Shown one piece after another: positions 10,274 through 22,460 of a stretch of 64,000 nt of DNA (position 1 is its first letter; each line of letters begins with the position of its first letter). The notes beneath the pieces are model-generated. The model worked only from the letters and a program-made list of their open reading frames with translations, was not told the DNA's origin and searched no databases. A program made the position numbers and the translations under genes. The DNA comes from Straminergon stramineum (Eukaryota; Streptophyta; Bryopsida; Hypnales; Calliergonaceae). The stretch covers positions 8,496,501 to 8,560,500 of the forward strand of contig OY987269.1 in NCBI GenBank assembly GCA_963920665.1. The letters are read 5' to 3'.

Positions 10274-11755
10274 ATGCCAAGATTGAAGAAGGCGGCGAAG
10301 GGAAAACAAGTGGTACAAGAGGTGGAAAGTAAGGAAATTCCATCCGATGCATGCAAAGCATTCATGACCGAATGCATTGCAAAATTCTATGAATTGGAAA
10401 CCACTATGTCTCTTGACACAAAATATGTAAGATATGGAGAGGAGTGTCCATCCAAATTCAAGGCAGACATGACGCAAAGAATGTTGGATGCCTTATACGT
10501 TCCGCAATGGCAACATGAGACGGAGAAGAGGGGTTTCAACAAATGTTTGGAGAACAAGGTGCATGATGCATTGTGGAACGCTGATGTGGTTCTCGGAAAA
10601 TACGGGAAACAACAACGTGCAAATGATGAAGCCTTTGAGCAAGTCATTCTCAAAGCTCAATTGTTTATTGGGCGTTGCGCCCCATTTGCGAAGAGGTGTA
10701 ATAGACGAGGGTCTTTGGGTTGGTGGACTAGCGATGAGGGTCTTGCTCAATTGGATATGGGTAGACGTCATCTTATAGCGCTTCCAAACACCGCACGGGT
10801 GATTCCCCAAGATGACTTAATCATGAAGGGAGGATATGCAATGATTCGGAGGGTGAGAATTGAAGGATGTCCAGGGATAGCTCCATCTTGGGAGTTCGTA
10901 GCAAAGATATCCAACCACCATGGTACGCAACCTCAGCTTGCAAAGTTGGAACATCAGAATGAATCAATGGCAGTGAGGATTCCACATTCAGGAGTCATAC
11001 GGTTTGTTGCAGTTCATGCAAGAACAAATGAAGGGTACTCGTATTGGTGGAATGGCGGAACACTTCGGCAAATGTTGAACCTAGATAACGATTATCTAGA
11101 CAACATACATGTTCGGTTACAGTATTCGAACCCAACAGAGTCCGATGTGACTAAAGCTTTTCATCTCGCTTGATTTCGGAAGAAGCGCACCGAGCTTGCT
11201 TGGGCATTGGTGCATATCATGAATGCGGTACATGTGTCTGGACATCTACACAATGATATTTCTCCAGACAACATCATGTTTCATTTTCCTGATGATGAAT
11301 CACATGTCTACATTGAAATTTGCGATTGGGGCATGACTACTGTAGCTACCGAACCAATGAAATCCTTGTATACGTTCACATCTGCAAGTGAAATGAATGA
11401 AGCTTTAACAAGGAGGTGGTGGGTGGATCCAAGCATTGCATATTTGCATAGAAGAGATGCAAATGTAGAAATCATTCCACATTTATCACGTGCATCGGAG
11501 GAATATGCGAATGGTAAAATAGCTCAAAGGATCAATAAACAATGCATGTCAGAGAACTACAGCAAATTGCAACGGGAAACAAATGCAATGGCCATGTTTA
11601 GCCACCACCAATTGGGAATTGTGTTTCACCAATACTTGGACCGGCTTTGTCAAAGAGGTGATGGTTATCGGGGTGGTTTGGCCCACATCATCAATCGGTT
11701 CACTAGCCAATTCAATTGGCCTATGCCGGATGAACACTTCCGACATTCATATTAG
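10274..11755 (+). pseudogene. Gene C: divergent protein kinase with one in-frame TGA
   Basis: The frame has 494 codons from ATG at 10274 to TAG at 11753-11755, with a single TGA at codon 300 (11171-11173). The first 180 or so residues are an unrecognised Lys-rich, mostly helical region. A kinase-like order follows: GGYAMIRRV in place of the glycine loop, VAKIS with a candidate ATP-binding Lys near residue 211, GGTLRQML as helix D, HNDISPDNIM as the catalytic loop (Asp at codon 328, HND replacing HRD), and CDWGM as a variant DFG (Asp at codon 351). The TGA falls between helix D and the catalytic loop, so either half alone would lack essential kinase parts. The C-lobe is short. Activity is uncertain. 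No intron was seen. The upstream island and TATA-like box match gene B. Confidence 0.68.
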
Positions 11756-11757
11756 TA

Positions 11758-11781
11758 ATATAGTGCAAGAGTGCACTATAT
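11758..11781 (+). terminator. Perfect hairpin just after the gene C stop
   Basis: Nine-base arms ATATAGTGC and GCACTATAT flank a six-base loop and start two bases after the TAG. AATAAA follows at 11,800. The hairpin would sit at the start of the 3' untranslated region; an RNA-stability or 3'-end role is inference. Confidence 0.45.
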
Positions 11782-12200
11782 AGAGTTTTATAAATATTTA
11801 ATAAATGTAGAACTTTGGATTTATGCATGTAGATTGCTTAGTATATATGCACCCCTAGAGTATGTCAATATATGTGAAATTGGACATACATTTTGAATTT
11901 TTCCATGTATTTGAATTGTTTTTGAATGAGTATCAATTTTTGACAAATCAAAAATATCTCTTGTTTGAGTGCAAAGTGCAATATTTCTTCTTGAATGTAG
12001 ATGGTTATTTAGTTGACAAGCTTGTTTGACAAATTGCATGATGTATGATGTGTGGGTGCAAAAGTTTCTGAGCCCGTTCTATTTCATTTGGAATAAGTCT
12101 TGGAAGAAGACCATTTCATTTATGATATGGAATTACTTGGACCTTCTTTGAAGTTGTGTTCCAACAATTCCATTGATATTTGAATTATGATGACGACCCG

Positions 12201-13130
12201 TTAACCCCTAAAGGACCAAGGCCATTTTTCTGTCAAAAACCACTCAAAACTGCCATTTCTACTGCGTTCACCTATAAAATCCCCAAAAAATAGTTAAAAA
12301 AAATCTAACTGTTGGATCTTGTACTTTATTTGTCTCAGAACATGTGGTAAAAATTTCATGAATTTTGACTGCACAGATTGAGAGATATAGCATTCAAAGT
12401 TGGAAAAAGAAGTTTTTTTGAACATTGGCCTGCAATTTCAGATGACTTTGACCACCCTTTGTTCAAATTTTTTGCACTATGGACTGTGAATTTAAAATTT
12501 TTTGTGTTGAAGAATTGAGTTGATGTTCTAGGAAAAAAAATTCTAAAGAAAAAATCTTGATTTTCATTCTCTAAAAAATTGTTAAGTAGAAGTAGGTCCA
12601 AGATTACATGAAAAACTAAATCATTAATAGCTCTAAGATGGGATTGAAACTCAATAATCCCAATGATGAGATTGTTTTAGCAAACAAATTTAACTTTGTC
12701 AAACAATTTTTTTTGAAAAATTGTGAAAATTGCATTCAGAAATGAATCCTATAAGTTATTTTTTCAAGAAGATGCTCATATTGCCCGAAAAACAATATTG
12801 TTCATAACTTTCACATTACTAATCCAAATGGAATGAATCAAAGCTTCACATGTAGACAGAAATATAATCTATAAGAAAAAAGAAATTTTAAATTAGATTT
12901 CAATTTTTTGTGGATTTATTTTTCTGCCCGGTGACATGAAAATTATGTTTAAGATGGCATAACTTTTGCTCCCGGGCACTGATTGAAATAAAAATTATAT
13001 TCCGACGAAGCTTATCAGTTTTTCTATCTTATGAGAAAGTTTCAAAAAGTTTGACTAAAAATTGAAGTAATAGAAACCTGCCCGAAATTCATTTTGTCCC
13101 CCGAGGGAACAATGGTCCTTTAGGGGTTAA
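12201..13130. mobile_element. TTAA-ended non-autonomous element, copy 1 (piggyBac-like MITE)
   Basis: The element starts TTAACCCCTAAAGGACC and ends GGTCCTTTAGGGGTTAA, 930 bp apart, with different flanks beyond TTAA (CCCG and AGCA). This fits a TTAA target duplication with termini CCCCTAAAGG, the layout known for piggyBac. No transposase frame is present. The interior is AT-rich and shares words with the copies at 25.4 and 51.4 kb. Confidence 0.7.
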
Positions 13131-13689
13131 AGCAATTGTGGTTTTATTGTTTTAATGTGTATACTTATAATGAATCAACTATGAAGAGATGTAATTAGTA
13201 AATTCATCACAAATGAGAGTGATTCAATTTTAGTGTTTTTTCAAAAAGGTTTAGGACTTTACGGCACTTGGATTTTTAGAAGCCTTTGGGTTTCCAATTT
13301 AGACCCTCAATTTTTTTTTCATTGCATTGTTTTCATAAAATGAACAAAGGAAAATAGGAAATTAAGCTCTAAATGAATGGGTTACAAAATGTATGTGTGT
13401 CCAATATTTTCCTAAACCCAAAACCGTAATTAATTTGTTATTTTGAGTACCGGTTCTTTGTATATTTATTAAAAAAATCCTTTGAAATTCTATTGCAGCA
13501 CTCAAAAATGAATTACGAAAATAAATGAATTTTCTCTTTACAAATTTGTAAAGTGCAATGTTCTTTTTGTTCATTGCTAAGGACTCTTAGAAATAAGCAT
13601 GAATTGTACCAAATTTCAAAAATAAAATCACATTAGAAATTCTCTTAGAATAAAAAAATAAAGATAGAGACAAAATTCGGGGAGTCTTC

Positions 13690-13990
13690 AACAATCGAAC
13701 GGGTTGGCGGACGGGCTCTAGAGACCGCAGACGGGCTGACGGATTGGCGGATGGGCCACAGAAACCGCGGACGGGGTTGCAGTCGGGGTCAGGGACGGGC
13801 AGACGGGATGGTGGACGGGCCGCAGAAACCGCGGACGGGGTCGGGGACAGGCAGATGGGATGGCGGACGGGGTCGTGGACAGGAAATTACCCCAGGATAA
13901 AAACCCGATTCTACGAATGTCACAGGATGTTCGGGGGGGTCGCGAACGCGGACGTTGGACGTCCAGACGCTAGCGACTGCGTCAGGACGC
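13690..13990. promoter_or_regulatory. Fourth CGGAC-rich island, tandemly repeated
   Basis: A GC-rich block of GGCGGACGGG words built from roughly 60-bp direct repeats around CAGAAACCGCGGACGGGG (near 13,760 and 13,820). A GGATAAAAACC motif follows at about 13,897. Unlike the other three islands it has no intact gene downstream. Confidence 0.6.
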
Positions 13991-14094
13991 CCTGTCAACC
14001 CTGGTAGGAAAAGCAAGAGGATTGAAATTCCAAGGAATAACTCTACTTTTTTTTTTTTTTCAATTCATGATGAGCATGCTTTGCAAATTAATTC

Positions 14095-14680
14095 ATGAGA
14101 GAATTAGGTTATAGAGAGGAACAAGTGAACAACCTTCATGATAGCAATAGAGAGAGTAGAGAGGTCATTCACTTTAAAAGTGCTAGAGTTGTTGCATTGT
14201 TGCATGTTCTTGGTTCATCTTCAATAGTGATTTTTGTGTGTATCGAGTGTGAATTCTATCTTATGCTTTGCCATGTCCGATTCTCAAAGCACTTTCGTTT
14301 CATGGTTATTGTCTCTAGTGAAATTCAGTATGGGTCAATTGGGTTTTGTGTTGCCATCTTTGGATGATGGAGTCAATTGATAAGGGTATCATAGATGTGT
14401 TATTAGGAAGGCTACCAGTTTTACAAGAAATGAAAAACAAAAGGTAGAGTAGGCTGTTTCCAAAGTGCTCAAATTGGTCCAGAAGGAGATGAAGCAAAAG
14501 GCTAAAATGATCAAATTGCAAAACAACGATGTAGCAAAGAAGACAATGAGGTGTTACTTCAAATCTAGTAGAGGTTTGGGGGGAAGGCAAGTACTGGCAT
14601 TTGATGGGCATCTCTTAGAGATGCTTGGAGTGGTGCCAAATTCTACTGAAGACTATTCCATTGTAGAGTTTAATGGCTAA
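14095..14680 (+). pseudogene. Possible decayed gene after the fourth island
   Basis: An ATG-started frame of 90 codons (14,095-14,367) begins with a charged stretch (RELGYREEQ) and becomes hydrophobic. A second stretch begins at 14,366 with MMESIDKG, is broken by TAG, and continues in another frame to 14,680 with KVLKLVQKEMKQKAKM and a Gly-rich end. Neither part is recognised. Its place after a promoter island suggests the remains of a fourth subtelomeric gene. Weak support: there are frame changes and no motif. Confidence 0.25.
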
Positions 14681-14703
14681 CTAAGGTCTTGCAAAGAAAG
14701 CAA

Positions 14704-14854
14704 CACTACTAGAAAATTCAATTCTTTTGTTGTTTTGGTCACGTTGATTTGGTCACTATTTAGTTGATTTTGACAAAAAACTATTGAAAATCAACAGAAT
14801 AGTGACTAGATCAATGTGACCAAAACAAAACAAAAATTGAATTTTCTAGTAGTG
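14704..14854. mobile_element. CACTA-type MITE, 151 bp, with CAA target duplication
   Basis: The ends are CACTACTAGAAAATTCAAT and its inverted copy, and most of the interior (GTGACCAAAAC..., GTCACTATT) is also palindromic. The direct repeat CAA flanks both sides (14,701-14,703 and 14,855-14,857), matching the 3-bp duplication known for CACTA transposons. No coding capacity. Confidence 0.85.
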
Positions 14855-14859
14855 CAAAT

Positions 14860-17800
14860 CCATCTTTGTTGATATAGAAATCTTTGCCTAGGGATCCTCC
14901 AGTTCTAGTGACACAAGGGTGTTAAGCTCCAAATCTCTGCTCATGGCCGTTTTTTCAAACTCCGACCTAGTCAAAAATAAGGACTTGAAGGAGGTTTTGG
15001 ATGATTTAGAAGAACTATAAGAAAACAATATTTTTTTTATCATAGAATTCTGTATGATGATGTCATGAGTGATGTCTTAAAATATCTACATAGATGTTCA
15101 AAATTACGCGTTGCCTAAGATGTGCCAAAAATACCCAAAAAAAATCAGACATCTTTATGTTTTTAATCAAACATCCCAAAAGACATGGATCAACGGAGTT
15201 CTGAAAATTCTCCATCTAGCCGCCATCTAAGCGCCATGAGGACACGGAAAGCCACATAAGAATTTTTTTCATTTTCCCTCATCTATGATGTGGCATATTA
15301 CATGGTAGCAAGAAAAGGTGATGTAGCATACTACGTCAACATAGCTTTCTACTGTATGAAAATGTTATACTATTTTTTGAGACATCAATGTAATTGTCCA
15401 TACGTTTTCCAAGATGTCATCTGAGACATCAATTTAGACGTGTAAACATTTTCAGAGATGTCTTCTAGTACAATAATTCAAATCACTAGACAAATTTGTA
15501 GACATTAGCTTCAACATTCAAATGCTTTGCAACATCAAATTAAATGTTTGCATTTCACCATGCTCACCTCTTGAAACATCAAATATAGTATTGGTGAACA
15601 AAATAATGTCATCTTGGACGTCTACGTATTAAGCAAAATGATCCACTTTTCAACACGTCGTTTAGTAGAGAGAGGCTTGTCTTGGGAAATCACAGTGTTC
15701 TTGGCTGTGACCGAAAATGACTCAAGAACATAAATAGGCATTGTTGTGTAAAATCTTGAATCTCGTTCTTTGAATCTTCTAAATCGATGTGGAACTACTT
15801 CTTGTTGGCCTATCCTTAAATGGGTTTTTAATAGATTTAACAGTCATGGTAGGTGATAAAAAACCACATGCTTCAGATGGATAAAATGGGACAACCAGAT
15901 CATAAGCTGAATCGTCTGAAAGATTGACTCCTAAACTTCAAACTCCTAGGCACTAACAATAGTACCTCACCGTGAGAGCAAAGCAAGTTTGAACCATGTG
16001 GGCCATCAATCCCACTTCGTCACCACGATACAAAATGAGGCCAAGCAATGATTTGATCCATGCCACCTACAATAATAAAGTTTATAAAGAAATTAAAAGT
16101 TAGAGGCCATTACCCACAACACACAAATCTTTAAAACTTCCTCCAAATTCCAATTCCTTAGAAGGCCATGTTCGTTATATTGAGATCTTTTATAGTCTCA
16201 ATTTTATCCTCAAATTGAGGATAAACCGTTTTATTTTTTTACTGGTATTTTTAAAAAAATAGGTAACAACACCAACTTTTAGAATTTTATTATAGGACCA
16301 CTATTTGAGAATTATTTTTTTTTTGTTTCAATTCCAAATTTTTCAAATGAATTTTCTAAAAACTAGCATTTTGTCTCAAAATCTATGAGAAGTTTCAATA
16401 TAACGAATATGGCCTTTTGGCTCAATTTTGATTTGATGACACCAAAGTTCCACAAGTCTAAATGATATGATTGATAACTTTTTTGAAAGCTAACACAATT
16501 CTCTACTCATCCTTTACATCTCAAATCAATTTAATACTCTATCTAATTTCTATAGCCGACCAAAGTTTTGTCCCTTAAAATTCAAGGCAATAGACACTCA
16601 TTTACTTCGACATTTATAACTCACCCATACAATCTTCAAATAAAATGAATGATAATTTCATGAAAAGCTAACTAAATCTTTTTCACTCTCTTCAATTTTC
16701 ATTGGAAACAAAAGACTTGTCTATCTTCTATGGTCAGTCAAAATCTCTGCCTTTCTATATAAAAGGTAGTAGACCTTCCTCCATTCAAACTAGTACAATT
16801 TTGGAATGACAACTCCAACTCAAGCAAGTGAAATTGTTTTAAGAACACAACACTATGATATACAACTTTGTCAATTTTCATTTTACAATTTGTCAAATAT
16901 AACACACTATAGTTCTTCAAACATTTGGGTCTTACAAATACAACGAGAGAGACAATGAATAGTGCCCCCTTTTTCCTTCATCTTATCTTCTACTTTAACG
17001 ACACAAGTCAAGTGGACTTCAGCCGATACCTTGACTATGTGGCTCTCCCATCATCCATTGGTCATCTATTTTGACCATTAAACTCAATCTACATCTTTAG
17101 CTAGAAGATAAATCATTCCAAAGTCATTAGAAGGCAAACTATTTGTATATTCTTTTCTACAACTTCATACACACAAAATAAAATTTGAAATTACTTCTAA
17201 ATACTAAATAAAGGACCTAAGATCTAACATATGTCCCCAAGGAGATCACTCTTTGTAATTTAAGGTATACACCTGAATTAAGAGGGTATTTGATGTAGGG
17301 CTATTTACCTTCATAATTGCATTTAAAATGACCATATTTTTATATAAAAATCTATGAGAGGGTATATCTAGTATCCTATGTTTTTTTGTAAATTCCTTCA
17401 TTTAGTTTTTAAAATGGAGCTATCTTACATATAATATTTACGTATGCAAATTTTTTCAATTACCACCCTTCTTTACAAATTTTCCCTTAATTTTACTACA
17501 TGCATATATAGGTTAGGGATACACTATGAAACCAACAACAATCAATTCAATTCAAGTATCATTGACCAAATGATAGTTTTTAATAACAAATTTACCATTG
17601 AATACTTTAGAACCTCGTTGAATTAGTTGTAAACATCCCATTCAATATGACTGAGTGTATTTAATATATACAACTTCAAAGATTGAAGTTAAATGAATTA
17701 TAAACTCTATCCTCATATTGTATAGTTTTCGGGGCATTGAATCCACTAAAGTAAACGTTCTTATTTGTACAATGTGACAATTTTTACCATTTGTGGTTAA

Positions 17801-20800
17801 TGTTTTACATTTGCACTAAATTTTTTTGATATATACGCTATTAGTACTATGGCACACTTTTTGTCAACTACCCTTCATTATAGATTTTCTTGATTGTATC
17901 CATTTTATCATCTACATGAAATTATTTGTCCTTATCTATACTCATAGTACTATGAAAAATTTGCATGGCCCCTATTGTTTAGGCTAGCTTATTAACAAAA
18001 ATTCCTACTACATAATTTTTTGTGTAGCTTAATTTATATATATTAGAGTATATAGAATTTCATGGACCCTATAGTAGCCCTATATATTACATAAATTTTT
18101 TCCCTTTTGAATTAAATAGATCCCATCTTTTAACTCACATAGTTTTCTAAAGCTCAAGAATAATCTCCCTGGGCATATGTCTATTAAAGGTAAAAAATAG
18201 GGTTTCAATCGAAATATCACTCCATCTTCAAGAACTTGAGGATGTGTTTGATGGTAGTTGAAACATGTTCTGTATGGTTTGTCTTAGTTAAAGGATTGAC
18301 TGGCCTTTCTAACCATTGTTGGTAGCCATGACTTCCTTTGACAAGCCTAGCCATACAATAATATTGGTCAACATTAAGACCCTCCAATACCCTTCGAATG
18401 TCACTTCTCAACTTCTGGATTTAATACATCCAACTTGCAACAAAATCATCAATGCTCGAGCATTGCGTTGAAGGTTTCTATGCCATCGTTGCTCTAATTA
18501 AGGTTGCTTTGGGATCAAGAAGGTCCAACTTCCTCTTATGGAAGCTCATGTGACGGTACAAGATGTAGCGGCACAAGAGGTTATTCTAGTAGTTGTAACA
18601 CAAAAAATTCAAATTTAAACTTTGGTTGAGGTGATTCAGATTTAGAATAAACCCTCCAGTTCGACATACTAAGATTCAAAGTCAAAAACAAAACTAGATC
18701 AACTTGATGAAACTCTTCAATGATCCTTCTTCTTTATAATTTGTCTGTCAAGAAGAAAGTGTCATCTTGAAGCTACTTCAACTGACGTCATCTTTCATAC
18801 TATAATACTATAGTCAAATCCATCCAATGCAACAATGTTCTTTTTATGGTCAATCACATATATTGTATATAATACCAAGTGCAAACATAATGTCCTATCC
18901 AACATGTCATACACAATACATCATATACAATACTTTATATCTTGTACATCATATACAATATACCCTACAAAATATATTGTACACTATACAAAATGCTCCA
19001 TATTTAACAATTTTGTGAGATTACTTCAAACGACTACAAAATATAAGTTTGATGAGATGTGGAAATGAGATATTTGTACAAGTGGGGTGGTAGGGGGGAT
19101 GACAAACTATATGGGGTATGTAAAATGAAGAAATGATATTACAAGCACAATTTTAGAGCGCATTTAGGTATAGTAGATTGGCTTTTTTTTGAAAACTTCA
19201 AACTAAGAAAAGGTGGGAAAACAAACAAACTTTCATTTCTAAAAACTTGTTTGAGATTTCAAGCCTTAGATCAAAATTTATGGACAAATTTTCAAAGAAG
19301 CATTGGAAGGGACATTTTCATTGACATTTTTCTAACATCCTCTCTAATTTAGTCTATCCTCATTGTGTATGGCATATGTGAAAATATGTGATAGAAAAAA
19401 TGGTTGTCTTCAAATGGATTAATTGATTAAATGTTGATTGAATTGTTTGGTTCTATTGTCTCATTGTCTCTAGAAACATCATAGTTGCACAACGACATTT
19501 TAGAGGACATGCCTTTCTTTATTATATTGCCATATAGGATGTTCCAATAGACATGTTGTTGTTGTTCACAACATTCATGCTGAGACATTAGTACTAGTAA
19601 AATTATGTGCAATAGGATTTCAAGTGCTATATGCTAAAACAAGGTGTGGAGATGCCCCCTACTCGTTGAGCATTATCATGAGAGAAGTAGAGTACTTACT
19701 TCTATCTAATGCACTAGTTCATGTTCTTATATAGCTTCATCCAATGGCTTGGGGAAGTCACTCTATGAAAGTAGAAAACTACGTGAGTTAAACTATAGGA
19801 TGCATTTTATTCATTGAAAGAAAAATTTATAAATGATTTGGATCTACTTTAATCTGGATTTAATTCTTGAAACATCCTTATATGTAAATTAGAGTATTGA
19901 AAAATCTCTTGATTTCAATTGATTTTTAGATTGTTAGACAACTTTTTATAAATTGGAGTGTTCACAAGTTGGAAGTTCATAGTAACAAATTTCATAATTT
20001 TGGGGCCTATAAAATGTAAGATAATGACCTTGACACACCAACATCTTCAAATTAAATATTTTAGTGAGTGTAATATGAATTGTCAATTAGATAAGAATGT
20101 GATGAGAATTCCATCAAAAGGAAATTATTAATCAAAAAGGAAGTCCAAAAGATACAATGTGAAATTTTATTTTTATTAAAAGAGTGAAAATTGTATTGAA
20201 AATGTGCATTTCAAGGGTAAAAACACTATCTACAAGCTAGGCTCATGAGCTTATCTTTTCATGTGCTATGCTTTCATTGGCCAAATTCTTCCAACTTATT
20301 GACTTTTTTGTCCAAGCATCCAACCATCTATGCTTTTTTTTTTAAACCACAATAACTTGTTATGTAAATCTAAATGCATTCAAAGATGGCCAACTTCATT
20401 CTTCAAAGGATCACTTCAAGTTCAACTTCATCTAAATATTTTTAACAATACAAAAAAACACTTCAAAAACCAAACTGACAACATTCTAGTTGTTTACAAA
20501 GTTAAGGGTTAAATGGCTAAACAATTAGTGTTTGTTTCATGTTGCTTTGGGATTTGAACCTAATTTTTTGATGTATGTTGCATATTTTCAAGCCAAACAT
20601 TCATCTTAAAATCCTTCATTCTCAAACAAAACAAAGTTCCTAAAGTTAATAAGTATTATAGTGTGTGAAGAATTAAACTAGATTTGAAGGTATAATTACC
20701 AGTAAGGTGTTTAAAATTAAGACCAAGTAGATTTTTTCTTCTAAAGAGAATCCTTATAATCATAATTACTAAATAAATAGCCACCAAATAAATATTTGGT

Positions 20801-20880
20801 GAATGCATGTGGTTACAAAACATATAAGAAAATGACCTCCTAGAATTTAGTATCTATTTGGAACATCTTGGATGAGAACA
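14860..20880. other. Gene-poor AT-rich DNA
   Basis: No gene is supported. From 15,040 to 15,660 there are many imperfect repeats of AGACATC/GATGTC words of unknown origin. A minus-strand frame at 18,217-18,411 (containing LNVDQYYCMARLVKG) has gene-like composition but no recognised family, start or splice context, and may be a remnant. An ATACAATA-like microsatellite-rich stretch lies at 18,850-18,990. Confidence 0.4.
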
Positions 20881-22460
20881 TGCGCCTAGCTATGTCGCAG
20901 CTCTAGTAACACCTTACAACTCCAACCAGACTTCAAGAGCCCTTCACAGCTTTCAGGGCTCACCACGCTCCAATACTGGTATCACTTAGGCTCAACTAAC
21001 TAACACTGCACATGCCACGCACTCACAGCATTAGTTCCCATTTCCAACTCACATTGCTACATCCCAATCCCGGGACTTCTAGCAAGCACTCTACTTGTAA
21101 CACTTGGTATATCACTTGGTGACATGGGGCGGAACTTCCATCTTATTGTGCTACGACTCATGGTGGCACTACACACCATGCTTCTAACCGTCTTTAGTTG
21201 TCACCCCACTTCATACTAGGCCCATTGTGCATTTGCTACTCTCACACCAACACCAATCGAGACTCACAACTCGGGACACATTACCAAAGGCCTAGCAAGG
21301 AGTGGAACTCCAACCAACTAGTACCCAGGGACACACACACAATTGTCCCAAGGAGCCTTGAAGCTGGTGGTGAAGTTACATCACCATCCATAAGTCATTG
21401 GGACTCACCAAGGCTCCAAGAGGGAGTGAGGAGGGAGACCAACCCCTCCTACAGTACTCTCTGTAGGATTCGATAGACCCCCCCCTTGTGGGTCAAAGGG
21501 ACTTCCCAAACCCCCTTGGGTTTTGAAAGACCAACCGTTCCAACCGAAATCCCCAAGTTCCTACTCCGTTTAGACTTCCGAACTTTTAAACGGTGTAAAT
21601 TTGTTGTCAGGTCTCCAAATTGCTCATGCAAGCCCATTTTGGATATCTAAGAGACAAGTAGATGTTGATGGAATTCTCACTTGTCCCATTTGCACAAGTT
21701 CTCACAAAGTTATGACCCTCCAAAGATTCGGGTTCATCGGGAGTGACGTCACGCCTTCAGCACGGCCTTTCTCTTGGCCATAACTTTTAGCTCATGTCTT
21801 AGAACATAGTAATGCTTGGCATTCTAAGTTCCTTGTCTTTGTAGCTTTTCAATGATATGCTACATGCCATGCTTTGTTGATTGATTTTTTAGGAACCCCT
21901 CTCACCTAGCCTTTGAGTGTCCCATGCCACCGGGACACCCCTAACTTTGAACGGTCATAACTTCTAGCCTCCTAGTCCAAATCACGCGTTCTTTAAACGG
22001 TTAGAAGCGTCTTCTTAAGAGCTTTTCAAGAATGTATGACATGCTACTATGTCCTTCCTAATCAAAGCGCTAATGCACCTTGTTTTCTCAAGAGTCTCTC
22101 ATTTCTCCCTTCTTAGCCTATTGCAAGGCTTGGGAAGTCACCTCCAAGGTCTCCCTTGCTCACTAAGGCACTTTAGGCACCCCAAGGAGATAGGGGCATG
22201 ACACTGTCTCTGTCCAGCAACACCACAATAAATAAGTGAGGAAGGAGAAGGAAGAAGGAGAACTAATAGGAGGTGTGGGGAAAGGTATTCCACCATTAGG
22301 AGTAAAAAGGGAAGATGGGAAGTTAGGCTCACCAATCATCCTCCATCCAACATTCATCCAACCCTACGAAGGTGACATGGCGACAAAGGACATGTTGAGG
22401 GAAAGTCTTGGACACCTAGATGAGGAACTCCGAGCTGAGGTATGACCCCACAACTTCTCC
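20880..22460. repeat. Unclassified GC-richer block, possibly a worn retroelement
   Basis: Base composition shifts abruptly to about half GC for 1.5 kb without a genic splice pattern. Open frames such as 21,198-21,476 and 22,236-22,445 (with MATKDMLRESLGHLDEEL) are short. A retrotransposon leader or long terminal repeat is possible, but no paired repeat, primer site or polymerase frame was found. Confidence 0.25.

Noticed and set aside
9664..10332. Open frames over the third GC island, one running into gene C
   Set aside because: Composition artefacts; the plus-strand one overlaps gene C in another frame and has no motif.
28..11755. Nuclear code change or selenocysteine at the internal TGA codons
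   Set aside because: CDC6, MBD, nucleotidase, LTO1-like and SETD9-like genes in the same window end in TGA, land plants lack selenoprotein machinery, and TGG is the common Trp codon in genes A-C.
20880..22460. LTR retrotransposon
   Set aside because: Only an 8-base resemblance to a Met-tRNA primer site (TGGTATCA); no paired terminal repeats or polymerase frame, so kept only as an unclassified block.
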